A DNA stretch of 64,000 nucleotides from Pseudocercospora fijiensis CIRAD86 (lineage: Eukaryota > Ascomycota > Dothideomycetes > Mycosphaerellales > Mycosphaerellaceae), in contig NW_006921533.1 in NCBI RefSeq assembly GCF_000340215.1, positions 6,167,424-6,231,423 of the forward strand, written 5' to 3'. The notes beneath the pieces were generated by a model. That model worked only from the letters and a program-made list of their open reading frames with translations. It was not told the DNA's origin and searched no databases. Shown here piece after piece: positions 11,942 to 23,300 of this stretch (positions within the stretch are counted from its first letter, which is position 1; each line of letters opens with the position of its first letter). The position numbers and the translations under genes are program-made.

Positions 11942-12636
11942 CGTATAGCGACTATAATACCTATTAATAAAGATAGGTAGCGTAAAGCGCTACAATAGTA
12001 GACTTAAGAGCAGACCGAGTACTTCCTCGACTAGTTAAACGAGTTTAAGAAGATTAGCCGTAGCACTAATACTAATAACTTCTAGTTAGGTAACCTCCGA
12101 GACCTAGCTACGTTAATAAATAAGAAATATAGTACCGAGCGTACTATAGACTATCTAAATAGTAAAGAATAAGTAGTCGTTAATTAAGAAGGACTAGAGT
12201 ATATAGATTACTTACCTAAAGTATATAAGTAGCTAGAATAGTATGCCTCTAACCGCCGAGTCGGACGTAGAAGACGCCTATTTCGACGAGAATCTAAGGT
12301 ATACTTCCTTCTATAATAAATTGCTAGAGTACTTCGATATTATAGACGAATTAATCGGCTTAGAGGTAGCTATAGGCGATTATATAGCGACTAACGAGGC
12401 TCTCGGTAAAGAAAGCGAGGATAAGGGTAGTAAGGGTAAAGAATCGGAGGTTAAGGTTATAGCGGAAGGCGCGGCTTCCGCGCCCTTTACGAAAGAGCAA
12501 TTAATAGTATTACGCGCTACTAAGGCGGCGGAAAAGTATTAAAAGAAGATATAAAAGGAGGCCGATCGGGTTTATAAGAAGGCGGAGGATATAAACGAGA
12601 AGAATCTAACTATTATAAAGTCGTTATAGTAGGTCT
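11942..12636 (+). pseudogene. Myb/SANT-like protein gene of the Harbinger element (5' part)
   Basis: A frame with TAG/TAA only at sites expected for Trp or Gln reads through this part. Near 11975-12240 it has a Trp-Trp-Thr..Gln-Thr-Glu helix start and the spacing of a Myb/SANT-like DNA-binding domain, with the tryptophans turned into stops. From 12243 a 99-codon stretch (MPLTAESDVEDAYFDENLRY) is still open, acidic and helical. The gene is cut by Gypsy-3 at 12637 and resumes at 19407-19790 with more helical, Lys/Ala-rich sequence. In PIF/Harbinger elements this second protein helps the transposase reach the nucleus and the ends (family knowledge). Confidence 0.6.
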
Positions 12637-13364
12637 TATAAGGGTTAGTAGCTAAGTAGTAAGAATGTATACGAAACTTTAAACTAAACTAAAGGGAGCA
12701 CTAAATTAATATAGCTACTATCTACATAAGACGAACTGCAAAGAAAGGAAGAAGGGTGCCTTAGAGGGAGAGCCCCTTCCTTAGTATTCCGCCCTACAGC
12801 CGTCTAGCGCGTCCGACGCGTAAGCGTAAGTACGTATATCCTACTTGTCCGCTATCTCGCAGCGCCTTTGTCTCCTAGCTAACTAGCGTAGCGCGCGTAC
12901 GCGAACTCGTTTAACCGCTCTTAAGTAAATATGTTTCTCCTAGCTCTTCCCTACCTTCCGGTTCCTTCCTACTACTCGGATCTGTCCTACGACTCTATAT
13001 ATCTCGCTTGCTATCGTCCGTATATACGTGCGCGTAGTTTAGTGCAGTCCCGTCGTTCGTATGTTAATATATAACGTATTGTTCTGCTATATACGGCCTC
13101 CGCGGGAGTCCCTAAGATATTACGTTATACGGCTAAGTAGGCGACCTAGGCGTACTAGGCGTACTAGGCGTACTAGGCGTACTAGGCGTACTAGGCGTAC
13201 TAGGCGTACTAGGCGTACTAGGCGTACTAGGCGACCTAGGCTAACTAGGCGACCTGCTTCGCTAGGGGCCCCTACTACTAAGGCAACTTAAATCCGATAT
13301 TACTTTATAGTATAGCGGCTAGCTTATAGGACTTGTCGGTGCTTTCTAGGCAGCTACTATAATA
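12637..13364 (-). repeat. Gypsy-3 3' LTR (728 bp)
   Basis: Aligns end to end with 18674-19401; differences are transitions. It contains nine copies of a 9-bp unit AGGCGTACT at about 13148-13230, bordered by AGGCGACCT variants. The terminal TG/CA are mutated to TA on both outer ends of this copy. Confidence 0.92.
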
Positions 13365-16300
13365 GTAGCCCCCCCCTCGTTCTACGCGAAGTTCCTACGA
13401 CGCTAAAGGAGGTCCGTATATAATAGGTACTAGTATTCTTATCCTAGTTCGGGTCGGAGACCTTAATCTAAATTCTATTCGTACGCTTCTCGGAGAAAAT
13501 GTTCCGGGATAGCTCCTTCTATTGTCGTATAGTCGGTGTAGTCTTATAGGAATTCCTCGATTGCTTCGCGGGCGAAGATAATATAGCGTAGAGGTTCCTA
13601 GGTCGTATCCTCGTCTAAGTACCCCTCCTATTGTACCTCTCCCTACGGCCTAAGAGGGTTGAGATTTCCGAAATTTGTATTACTAAAGCTCTATCCGATA
13701 ATCGCCCGTACTATACCTAAGGCAGATTCCGGCTCGTCTTCGGCCTAATCGGTAGCCTCGGTAGCTTCCGGTATCGGCGGGATGTCTTCGGAGTCCGCGA
13801 TTTCTCCGGCGGTTCTTAGATTAACAACGTGTTTAACCGGGTAAATATTGAGATTTTCTAGGAGATCTAGTTCGTATACGTATATGCCGATTTTCTTTAT
13901 AATTCGGAAGGGTCCTAGATTTTTCTAGTCGAGCTTTTTCGAAGGTCGGTTAGTTCTAATATATCGTAAGTCGAGGTAGATATAATCTCCGACCTAGTAA
14001 TCTAGCGCGGCGCGTCTACGCTAATTAGCATAGTGCTCGTATACTTCTTAGGCATACCTTATCTCGTCCTAGAGCTCTTAGTAGGTCTAGGCTATTTAAA
14101 GAGCGAAGGTATCGGCGTCTCTTTCCGGATCGTTTACCGGGGGCTCTAGTTCGATCTCTATCGGTTCTATACCGGTTCGAGGGTAAAATCTAGTAAAGGC
14201 GTAGAACGGCGTAGTCTGAGTTGTAGCCGACTCCCAATTGTTAATAGCAAATTCAATAGAAGGCGTTAATCTTAGCTAGTCGTTTTAGTAGTAATTGTAG
14301 AAGCACCTAATAATTTGCTCGATCTGCGCGTTAGCCCGTTCGGTTTACCCGTCGGTCTGCGGGTAGTAAGCCGTTAAAAGGCGCGCTTAAATTTTCAATC
14401 GTTCGTAGAGGCGCTTCTAGAAACGGGTAACGAAATTCGGGCCGCGATTAGATACAATTGATTTAGGTAGGCCTATATCTTTCTATACGTCCCGGTAGAA
14501 GACTTAAGCTATATTCTTTGCAGTTAGGCTGCGGGCATTTAATACCTTCTTGCGTTTCGTAAGGCGGCAAACTACGACTAGCATATTTTGAAACTAGAGG
14601 CCGTTAAAATCGGATCCTTTCGGTAGGCCTATAATAAAATCTATTAAAATATGTTACTATAGTCGTAGAGGGACTTTAAGAGGTTTTAGCAGCCCTTGCG
14701 GCTTACGCGTATCTACTTTCGCCCTACGGTATACTACGTAGTTCTTAACGAATCGGTCGATATCTTAGTATAGATTAGGCTAGTAGTACTACTTCCGGAG
14801 CTAAGACAATATCTTAGCTCGACCGGGATGTGCTATTCCGAGAGGGTTATAAGCGGAACGCATAATCTAGTCGCGTAAATCTTCGAAGTCCGGGACGTAG
14901 AGGGTATTTCTAAATATTATACAGGGTGCTCGCGGTAGAGTTCTACGGAGCTCGTACTCCGAGAGAGAAACGTTCTCGTATAACCGCTCCTCGTTCTATA
15001 AAGCTTGAATTAGACCTTTAGTAAAAGCGTCTTCGGCGTATGCTGTCGTAAGCTACTATTCGAGCTAGGTAGGTTCGAGGAGGTCCTATACTTCCTCTTC
15101 GCTTTCCTAGTCGCTATCTAAGCTTTCTAAACTCGTATCTTCGTCGTCTGAGCTATCGTCGTCTCTAAGAAAGGCAGGAGCGGCTATTAGTATAAAGGAT
15201 GCTATAAGAGGCTCTAGGCCGGTAAAGTCGTCTCCGAGGAGCTCGTATAGTTCCTAGCTAAGGTTGTACTCCTTAAGGATAGACTGTTCTTTACGCTACG
15301 GACCTCGATCTAAAGGCGAGTCTCCGTTACGCCTCGTAAGTACGTCGGCCTATAAGTTTGCTTTACCGGGCGTATACTAAATAACGAAGTTAAACCGGGA
15401 AAGAAACTTACTCTAGCGTACCTACCTACGGCTAAGGATTTTGCTCTTAAGAAAGTAGATAAGGTTCTTGTAATCCGAGCTAACCTAGATCGGTAACTTA
15501 GAACCTTCGAGTTCCGGACGCTATTCTTCGAAAGCCTTAACGATTGCGAGGAGCTCCTTATCGTAGATATCGTAATTGTATTCCGCGGAGGATATTTTCT
15601 TAGAGAGGTAGGCTATAGGCAGCTACGCATCTTCCGGGGTCGTTCGTTAAAGGAGAACGGCGCTAGTTATACCGTCGGAAGTATTAGTTTCTAGGCGCGT
15701 TTCTTTATCGAAGTCGAAGTACTATAGGATCGGTACGGTCGTAAAACTTTGCCGTAATTAGTCGAAGGCTTCTTAATAGGCCGGTAACTATTCAAATTTA
15801 ACGTCTTTCCGCGTAAGTGCTATAAGTAGACGGGCGATTCCGCTAAAATTCCGTATAAATCTCCGGTAGAAGTTAGCAAAACCGAGGAAGCCCTAGACTT
15901 CTTTTACGTTTCGTAGTACTCCCTAGTTTAGAACGGCTTCGATCTTGCCGGGATCTATTCGAATACCTTCTAAAGAGACAATAAGGCCGAGGAATTTCAC
16001 CTCTTACTTATAGAATTCGCACTTATCGATGTCGATATATAGTCCGGCTTCTACGAGCTTCTTAAGTACCTTTTCGATATATTCGTAGTATTCCGCTTTC
16101 GTTTTGCTATAAATTAGGATATTGTCTATATACGCCGAGACGAAGGCGTCTAGGAATTCTTTAAGCGTATCGTTAATATATAATTAGAACGTGCTAGGTC
16201 CGTTACAGAGTCCGAACGGCAAGACTAGGTATTTAAAAAGGCCGTAACGGGTTTAGAAGGCTATTAACTATTCGTCTCCCTCGGTAATACAGATCGCGTT

Positions 16301-18673
16301 AAAGGCGGCGATTACGTCGAGCTTAGTAAACTAGCGAGCCTTCGAAAGGCGTTCGAGCGTTTCGTTTACGAGAGGGATTAGATAGCGGTTCTTTTTCGTT
16401 AACGCGTTAAGGCCCCGGTAGTCTATATAGAAACGGAGACCTCCGCCGGGTTTCCGGGCAAATATAACTAGTACGGCTACTTCGGAGGAACTAGGGCGGA
16501 TAAAGCCCTTTTACAGGTTGTCTTCTAGGTATTTCTTTAGTATAAGGAGCTTATCTCGAGATATCGAGTAGAGAGGGCCGTACGGCGGCGGCTTACCGTC
16601 GATTAGCTCGATTTTATAGTCGACACCTAGCCGGTACGGTAGTAGAATATCGGCGTTCTTCTTCGAAAACTAGTAGAGTCGGTGCTAATACTCCTTCGGT
16701 AGTTTCGTTCTTAGATCCGTTAGTTCTTCGTCGAACTTTCGGATAGCCTTCTCGATATCCTATATTATTATAGCGAAGATCTAAGTGCGTTTATCGCGGG
16801 CAAGACGCGAGAAGGCAGCCGCGCTAATAGCGAATACGGTACGATCTCGGGGAGTATCGGAGGTAGAACTAGATTCGTTAAAGTAGTGCTTAGTGCAATG
16901 CTTGCTCGTAAAGGATAGAGATTCGGAGGCCTAGTCGATAACCGGGTTATACTTTTTAAGCTAAGGAAGACTAAGAATAACGGGGTAAGTCTTCGGGAGT
17001 TTCGTAAGGAAAAATATAATATATTCGGTATACAGGCCGATAGTAATAGATAAGTAGCAGATCTAGGTCACCTTGCCGGCGGCCGCGGTCGTACCGTTAA
17101 ACATTTCTAACTCCCGAGCGTACATAAGGTCTTAGAACGTTAAGCCGAGCTCTCTCGTATAGTCGTAATCTATAAACAAGTAGCCGGTTGCGCCGTTATT
17201 AATAAGAGCTGCAGTTTTCAATAATTTCTTTTAGTTTCCTATTAACGTTTCTACTACGAAAGGCTAGCAGACTAACTCTTTCTCTATAGCCGAGCTAGAG
17301 AAAGGGAAGGTAGTAGCAGATACTCTCAGTTTTAGAACGAATGAACCTTGTAAGCGACTATATATAAGGTTCAAGCTTTTCCCTAGCCGCTCGGAGTAGC
17401 GCTAGCCGGTAAAGGCGTATCTAGAGTCGTAACATTCGCGGCGGCGACTCGCTATATCGTTAGCGTATTTAGCCGGCCGACGAGAGATAGGTAGAGGCGA
17501 GCAATATATCCTTTTACTCCGTAGTAGATATATTCTCCTACCGTACGGCGACGCTACTTCTCTTCTTCCGAAAGCTTACTATTTACTAGGGGCGCGCGTA
17601 GACGGGCGCCGAGCGAGGCAGCGCTTAAATCTATCGGATCGGCGGTAGGCTAGGCGCCTAGCGGTATTAGGGCTATAGCCGGAGCTAGTGCTAAAGCCGG
17701 CGTCTAAGCTATCTATAACTTCGACGGTAGCGTAGCGAACGGCGACGTAAAGCGACCGGCATTCGTACGGGCGCCTCCGTAGTTAGCGATAATTTTCGCA
17801 AAGTTTCGAGTCGTATTATCGATACGCGTAAGTAAGGCGTATAGTTCGGTAATGTTTAGATTCTCCGTATCCTTATCGCGGACTTATAGCATTATTTCTT
17901 CGCTAAGGCCGCGTACTAAGATCTACTTAGCGACGTCCGGGGGGTATTCGGCGTACCTAATCTCGTATTAGAAGGCGGTATAGTACTCTTAGTAGGTCTT
18001 ATTTGCTTGCTTAAGTTTGTCTAAGTTTAGGCGCGTAGTTTGCTTATAGTCGGGGTCGCCGAAACTAGCGTCGAGGGCCTTCTAGATAGTAGCCGTTATA
18101 GTTGTTTCTACATTTTCTAAGAGGCTGCGGTAGGAATCGAGGGCGGAGCTACCGAGTAGAGAAAACATAAATCCGGTCTTTAAAGCTTTAGTCGGATAGT
18201 AGTCGGCGTTAGCGAGAAAGCGGATCTTAACCTATATCTTAAATTCTTCGTATACTTTACGCTTGCCGGTAAAGCGTTCGGGGTCGCTTAGCTTCTTACT
18301 CTTGTTCGAAGTAGGTATAAATAGATAAGAAGCGGATACCGCGGCGCCTAGGCGAGTAGAGGCGAGCTACGACTAGAGGCGGCCTACCTTATCTTCTTTT
18401 TCCGCGATAGAAGCATTCGCGTCGCTAAGAGCCGTACTAAGGCTAGTACGGGAGACTAAGAGGAAACGAGTAGCATCTTTATAAGCCTTAAGCAGGTTAA
18501 CGAGCAGTTCCGGGTCGGTAGCGTAGGCGTAATCTAGCTATTCGCGCGTAGCGGGGATTTCATTCTATACTAAGCTTGAAAAATCGGGTACGTCGTTAGG
18601 TCTTGTGTTTTAAATCTATTCGTCGGGCGTGTCTATCTTAATAGAGGCGTTTTTTTTTTAAGGCAGTTCGTAA
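13365..18673 (-). pseudogene. Gypsy-3 gag-pol, RIP-degraded
   Basis: Minus-strand reading with many TAG/TAA codons. From high to low coordinate: a Gag zinc-knuckle near 17480-17540 in which every Cys and His position now reads Tyr; reverse transcriptase near 16000-16650 with LPFGLCNGP and AYIDNILIY (the second Asp of YIDD now Asn); RNase H near 15350-15700; integrase near 14250-14800; and an SH3-like/chromodomain-type end near 13550-13950 (GYLDEDTTWEP). The order PR-RT-RH-IN is that of Ty3/gypsy. No frame could make a full product. Confidence 0.85.
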
Positions 18674-19401
18674 TGTAAGGGTTAGTAGCTAAGCAGTAAG
18701 AATATACACGAAACTTTAAACTAAACTAAAGGGAGCACTAAATTAATATAGCTGCTATCTATATAAGACGAACTGCGAAGAAAGGAAGAAGGGTGCCTTA
18801 AAGGGAGAGCCCCTTCCTTAGTATTCCGCCCTACGGCCGTCTAGCGCGTCCGACGCGTAAGCGCAAGTACGTATGTCCTGCTTGTCCGCTATCTCGCAGC
18901 GCCTTTGTCTCCTAGCTAACTAGCGTAGCGCGCGTGCGCGAACTCGTTTAACCGCTCTTAAGCAAATATATTTCTCCTAGCTCTTCCCTGCCTTCCGGTT
19001 CCTTCCTACTACTCGGATCTATTCTACGACTCTATATATCTCGCTTGCTATCGTCCGTATATACGTACGCGTAGTTTAGTATAGTCCCGTCGTTCGTATA
19101 TTAATATATAACGTGTTGTTCTACTATATACGGCCTCTGCGGGAGTCCCTAAGATGTTACATTATACGGCTAAGTAGGCGACCTAGGCGTACTAGGCGTA
19201 CTAGGCGTACTAGGCGTACTAGGTATACTAGGCGTACTAGGCGTACTAGGCGTACTAGGCGTACTAGGCGACCTAGGCTAACTAGGCGACTTGCTTCGCT
19301 AGGGGCCCCTACTGCTAAGGCAACTTAAATCCGACATTACTTTATAGCATAGCGGCTAGCTTGTAGGACTTATCGGTGCTTTCTAGGCAGCTACTATAAC
19401 A
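18674..19401 (-). repeat. Gypsy-3 5' LTR (728 bp)
   Basis: Pairs with 12637-13364 and keeps the terminal TG..CA. It holds the same 9-bp tandem array, with one unit mutated to AGGTATACT. The word ACGAACTGC at 18768-18776 is repeated in inverted orientation at 18663-18671, 2 nt outside the LTR (see findings on priming). Confidence 0.92.
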
Positions 19402-19406
19402 GGTCT

Positions 19407-20131
19407 TCGAGCCGATAGTATTAATAGTCGCAAAGGTAGTAAAGAATAGTAAGGAAGAACGTACTTTAGCGAAGAAACTAGCGGACGAGCAACGCGCTAA
19501 TACGCTAGCTACTACTAAGGCTAGTTTAGTCGTTAGTAACGTTATAAAGCGGCTACTAGATAAGAAGACGTTTAAGAATATAGACATACCGACGGCTAAT
19601 CGTATATTATTAGTACGCGAGGTCGCAAAGAAGAACGGGGAATTTAACTATTATAAGGTCGCTTCGAGTATAAACTAGGAGCAGTTTAAGGAGTACTTCC
19701 TATCTATATTAACGGACATTAAGTCTAATATCCGTTAGAATACATATCTGCAACAAATAGAAGGTAGATACGTACTATAATAATACTACTATTAGGATAT
19801 AGGCAATAGGTTGTTATTAATAACAATAATTAGAAATAGTAGAAGAAGTATATATTTAGTACTATTCGATACGAGAATTCGTAGATTAGGATAGAATTTT
19901 AGTATAAATGCACGCTAACGGCTATACTATTAATTTGTATAAAGGTATTATTAATTTTTACTAGCAAAATGTAGTTACGTACGGGGTGCTATTATATAAA
20001 AAAAAGCTATACCCTATTAACCTAAACTCTAGTATCGTAGAAGTTTGCTAAGAACCTACGAATTCAACCCTACTATAATTTCGACTAGAGAAGAGCCTAT
20101 CCGCGGAAGAGGCGATAGTAATGTTCCTTAA
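19407..20131 (+). pseudogene. Harbinger interior between the two nested insertions
   Basis: The first ~380 bp continue the Myb-like reading frame (Glu/Lys/Ala-rich, helical). The rest has no readable frame. It ends at CTTAA (20127-20131), the left target duplication of Gypsy-1. Confidence 0.55.
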
Positions 20132-20328
20132 TGTAAGAAGGGTTATGTTAGCAGGTAGATAGGGTAGTAGTAGGTACAGATAGTATTCGATAAGGATCTA
20201 GGAGGAGAGGGAGGAAGGCAGGAGAGTTAGCCTAACGCTAAGCGCTAAGCCCTACCTAAGGTACTAAGACCCTAGCTTTACTCGGCCTAATTATATACTA
20301 ATTACGTATAGCCTCTTTAGCTCTAACA
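20132..20328 (-). repeat. Gypsy-1 3' LTR (197 bp)
   Basis: Begins TG and ends CA on the plus strand; equal in length to the other LTR with only transition differences. Contains TAGTATTCGAT at 20181-20191. Confidence 0.93.
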
Positions 20329-20342
20329 TACGCTTCCCTTCT

Positions 20343-23300
20343 AAAGGCCGCGCTCTCGTAGCCTGTCTATGTTCTACGACCTCTATTACCGCTAACTTAG
20401 CAAGTCTAATAAGCTGCTCGGCCCGCGCTAAATTAAATACTTAACTACCTAATTATGTAACTATATTAAACCTCACCTTCTAACACAATGTCTAACTTCT
20501 AACTATACTATCCCTATATATAATAAACTATAAAGTGATATATATCTATAAGAATTAAGGGCCTTCGACTAATTACAATACGAGCGCGTCTTCCCTACTG
20601 CAATAGATAGACGTACGAGGTATTATAGCACTGCCTCCGTTCTAAGTAATATCGTACGAGTTCTTTGCGTCTACTCTAACAGACCTAGAAATGTCCGCTC
20701 CGAGGGTTTGTCCGCTTCCGAGGGTTGTTCTTATTATTACGAGAGCTATTATTTACTATCGTAGTTTTACTAGCCTAAATTAGTTAGGTTTAGCAGCCTT
20801 TAAGTATTAACTAATTATATCTTTTTAAAAAAACTTAGTTCTTCTAGTTTCTATAGGTAAAGGCTATTATAAGTGTAGTAGTAGAGGTTCGCCTCGCTTA
20901 AAGGGTCGGAAAGATCGAGAAGTAACCTATTATTTGCAAGATCGACCCCGGCTAGCTTAGCTCTATAGTTTTGCCCTTAGTTAGTCTATTAGTCGCCTAA
21001 TCTTTTAGGCGGCTTAAAGTTTTAATTAAAGTTTTAATTAAAGGTGCCTTAGGTTCGTAGTATAGGTAAGGTTGTGTCTATAGGCGCAGTAATAATAGTA
21101 AGTAATGTTAATAATAGCGACGCTAGTCGTCTTAGCGCTAACTTTACCTTGCTTTTCGATTTCCTTCTTCGACTAATAATACACCCCGTAATACTGTTAC
21201 TAATATAGCCGCGTTAGCCGCCGGCGTACTGCTAGCTCGTAGCGCGATACTATTACCTTTATTACTGTTATTTGTACGCGTATATACGTCGCCCTTGTCG
21301 AACGCTTAGGTCTCGAGGCCTCGATAGAATAAAGAACAAAAGGGGGACCTATAGGGCGTATTAGTAAAGAGGTAGAATCCTCGAAAGAGCAGTCGATTAG
21401 TTAATAGTTATAGCGCGTTTATTAACGCTCGGTACGCATCCGTTATCGTAGTATAGTCTTATTGTCCTTTGCTAACAATTGCTTGCCTCTAATTAGTTAG
21501 CTTAATAGCACCCCGGGGGTAGCATTGTTCCTAGGCCCTAATAGTAACATTATAGCCTCTTAGCCTTCTTCTTGTCCTTTATACTAGTCCAATATTTATC
21601 TAACAACTTAGTTATATCTTTAAAAGAGTCTTTAGCTTCCTACGAGTCCTATTTAGGTAAATAGCCTTACTATCTTAGTAGGTACTCCTTCTTGCCTTAC
21701 CTAGTGCGATGCTATAGAATACGTTCTATAGACTATAGCTCCTTACTATCCGCTAGTATATCTTCGTATTCTATAGGGGCTTTATCCCCTTCGCGTAGGT
21801 AGTACGGCTTAAGGAGGGATATATAGAAGGTATTATAGATAGTATAATAAGGTAGGAGCTACAACTAATAGGCCTATATGCCCTTAGCCTCTCGAATGCG
21901 GAATAGGCTAATGTATCTTAGTGCGAGCTTAGGCCTTGTTTTGCTATTAGGTAATAGGTGTTTGCGGATGCGGAGGTTCTTTATACTAAGTATAACTATA
22001 TCGCCTTGCTTAAAGGTTATTAGTGTATAGCGCTTATCGTAGTAGGTCTTTTAGTACTCTTAAGCCTTTATTAACTTCTCGGCTATCTTAGTATAGATTT
22101 CTCGCATCTTCTAGACACGTTCTATTACCGCTAGCGTTTCTAGTACTTAACGCGCTTCCCTTTCCTTACGCTCGGCCTCGAGCGATAGTAGGTCTTATAG
22201 TATAGTAGCGTTCTAGCCTATTATAGCTATATAGGGCGAGATCTTAGTTAATAAATGTACACTATTGTTATATACGAATTCTATAGGCTATAGGAGGTTA
22301 ACCCAATCCTCGGGGTTCTTATTAATATAGCTGCGTAGGTACTGCTATAGGGTAGCATTCTGCCTCTCCGTTTGACCGTTAGTCTATAGATAGAAGGCTG
22401 TTAATAGCCGATGCTTTAGTCTTAGCTATAAGCAAATCTCGCTCTAATAGTAAGATGTAAATGTCGAGCCCCTATCGGAGACTATCCCCTTAGGGGTTCC
22501 CTAATAGGTATAGAAGATATTACTCTATAGCGCCTCTGCTATATTAATAGTAGTCTAGTCTTTCCGCGCCGGGATATATCGAGCGCCTTTAGTAAATCGA
22601 TCTACTATAACAAGGATAGCATTATATACGTCCTTGCTATCCCTACGCCTAGTAGGTAGAAGGCCTATAATAAAGTCTATTATTAGCTTAGCAAATAGCT
22701 TCTTTAGAACAGGGAGCGAAGACAACTCGCCGAACGGCAAGTGCTTCGGTGCTTTAACTCGCTAGTATACTGCATAGGTCTGTATATACTCCTTTATATA
22801 CCGCTTACTATTTAGCTAGTAGTATATACGCGATAGTAACTCGTGCGACCTCTCTATACTATAGTAACTAGCGAGCTTACTATTATAGTGCCTCTTTAAA
22901 AGCTCTTGTCTAATCGATTGTTTAGCGGGGATATAATATCTGCCCTTAAACTTCAAATAACCTTTGTCGTCGATCGACTAATTACTCTTACTAGATCGAG
23001 TCGTTCGCCTACTTATAAGCCTATTAATGCGCTCGACAGCAAAGGCGTCCCTCTACTAAGCACGCAACAGCTTATCTATAAACGATTAACTATCCCTATT
23101 TGTAAGGTTATTTAATAGCACCCGTACTATCGAACGAGGTACGTATTATATATATCTAATAGTACTAGCAGCCGGAACTACTATAACCTCTTCTATAGTG
23201 CTATCGCTATAGATAGTAATATTTTTAATCGAGTTATTATAGCTCGAGCGATCTACGTCCTTCTTAACGTGCACTAGAAGAACGACAACTCCGCTATAGT

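Larger units (their letters stand above)
12637..19401 (-). mobile_element. Ty3/gypsy retrotransposon Gypsy-3, complete but RIP-killed
   Basis: Two LTRs of identical length (728 bp) flank a 5.3-kb interior. The 5-bp target duplication GGTCT is at 12632-12636 and 19402-19406. Gag-pol reads on the minus strand, so the LTR at 18674-19401 is the 5' LTR. A purine tract (minus strand, GAGGGGGGGG) adjoins the 3' LTR at 13365-13380. The insertion splits the Myb-like frame of the Harbinger element. Confidence 0.93.

Noticed and set aside
13061..13291. Open frames here and at 19113-19328 with Arg-Arg-Thr repeats
   Set aside because: They are translations of the 9-bp tandem array inside the Gypsy-3 LTRs, not genes.
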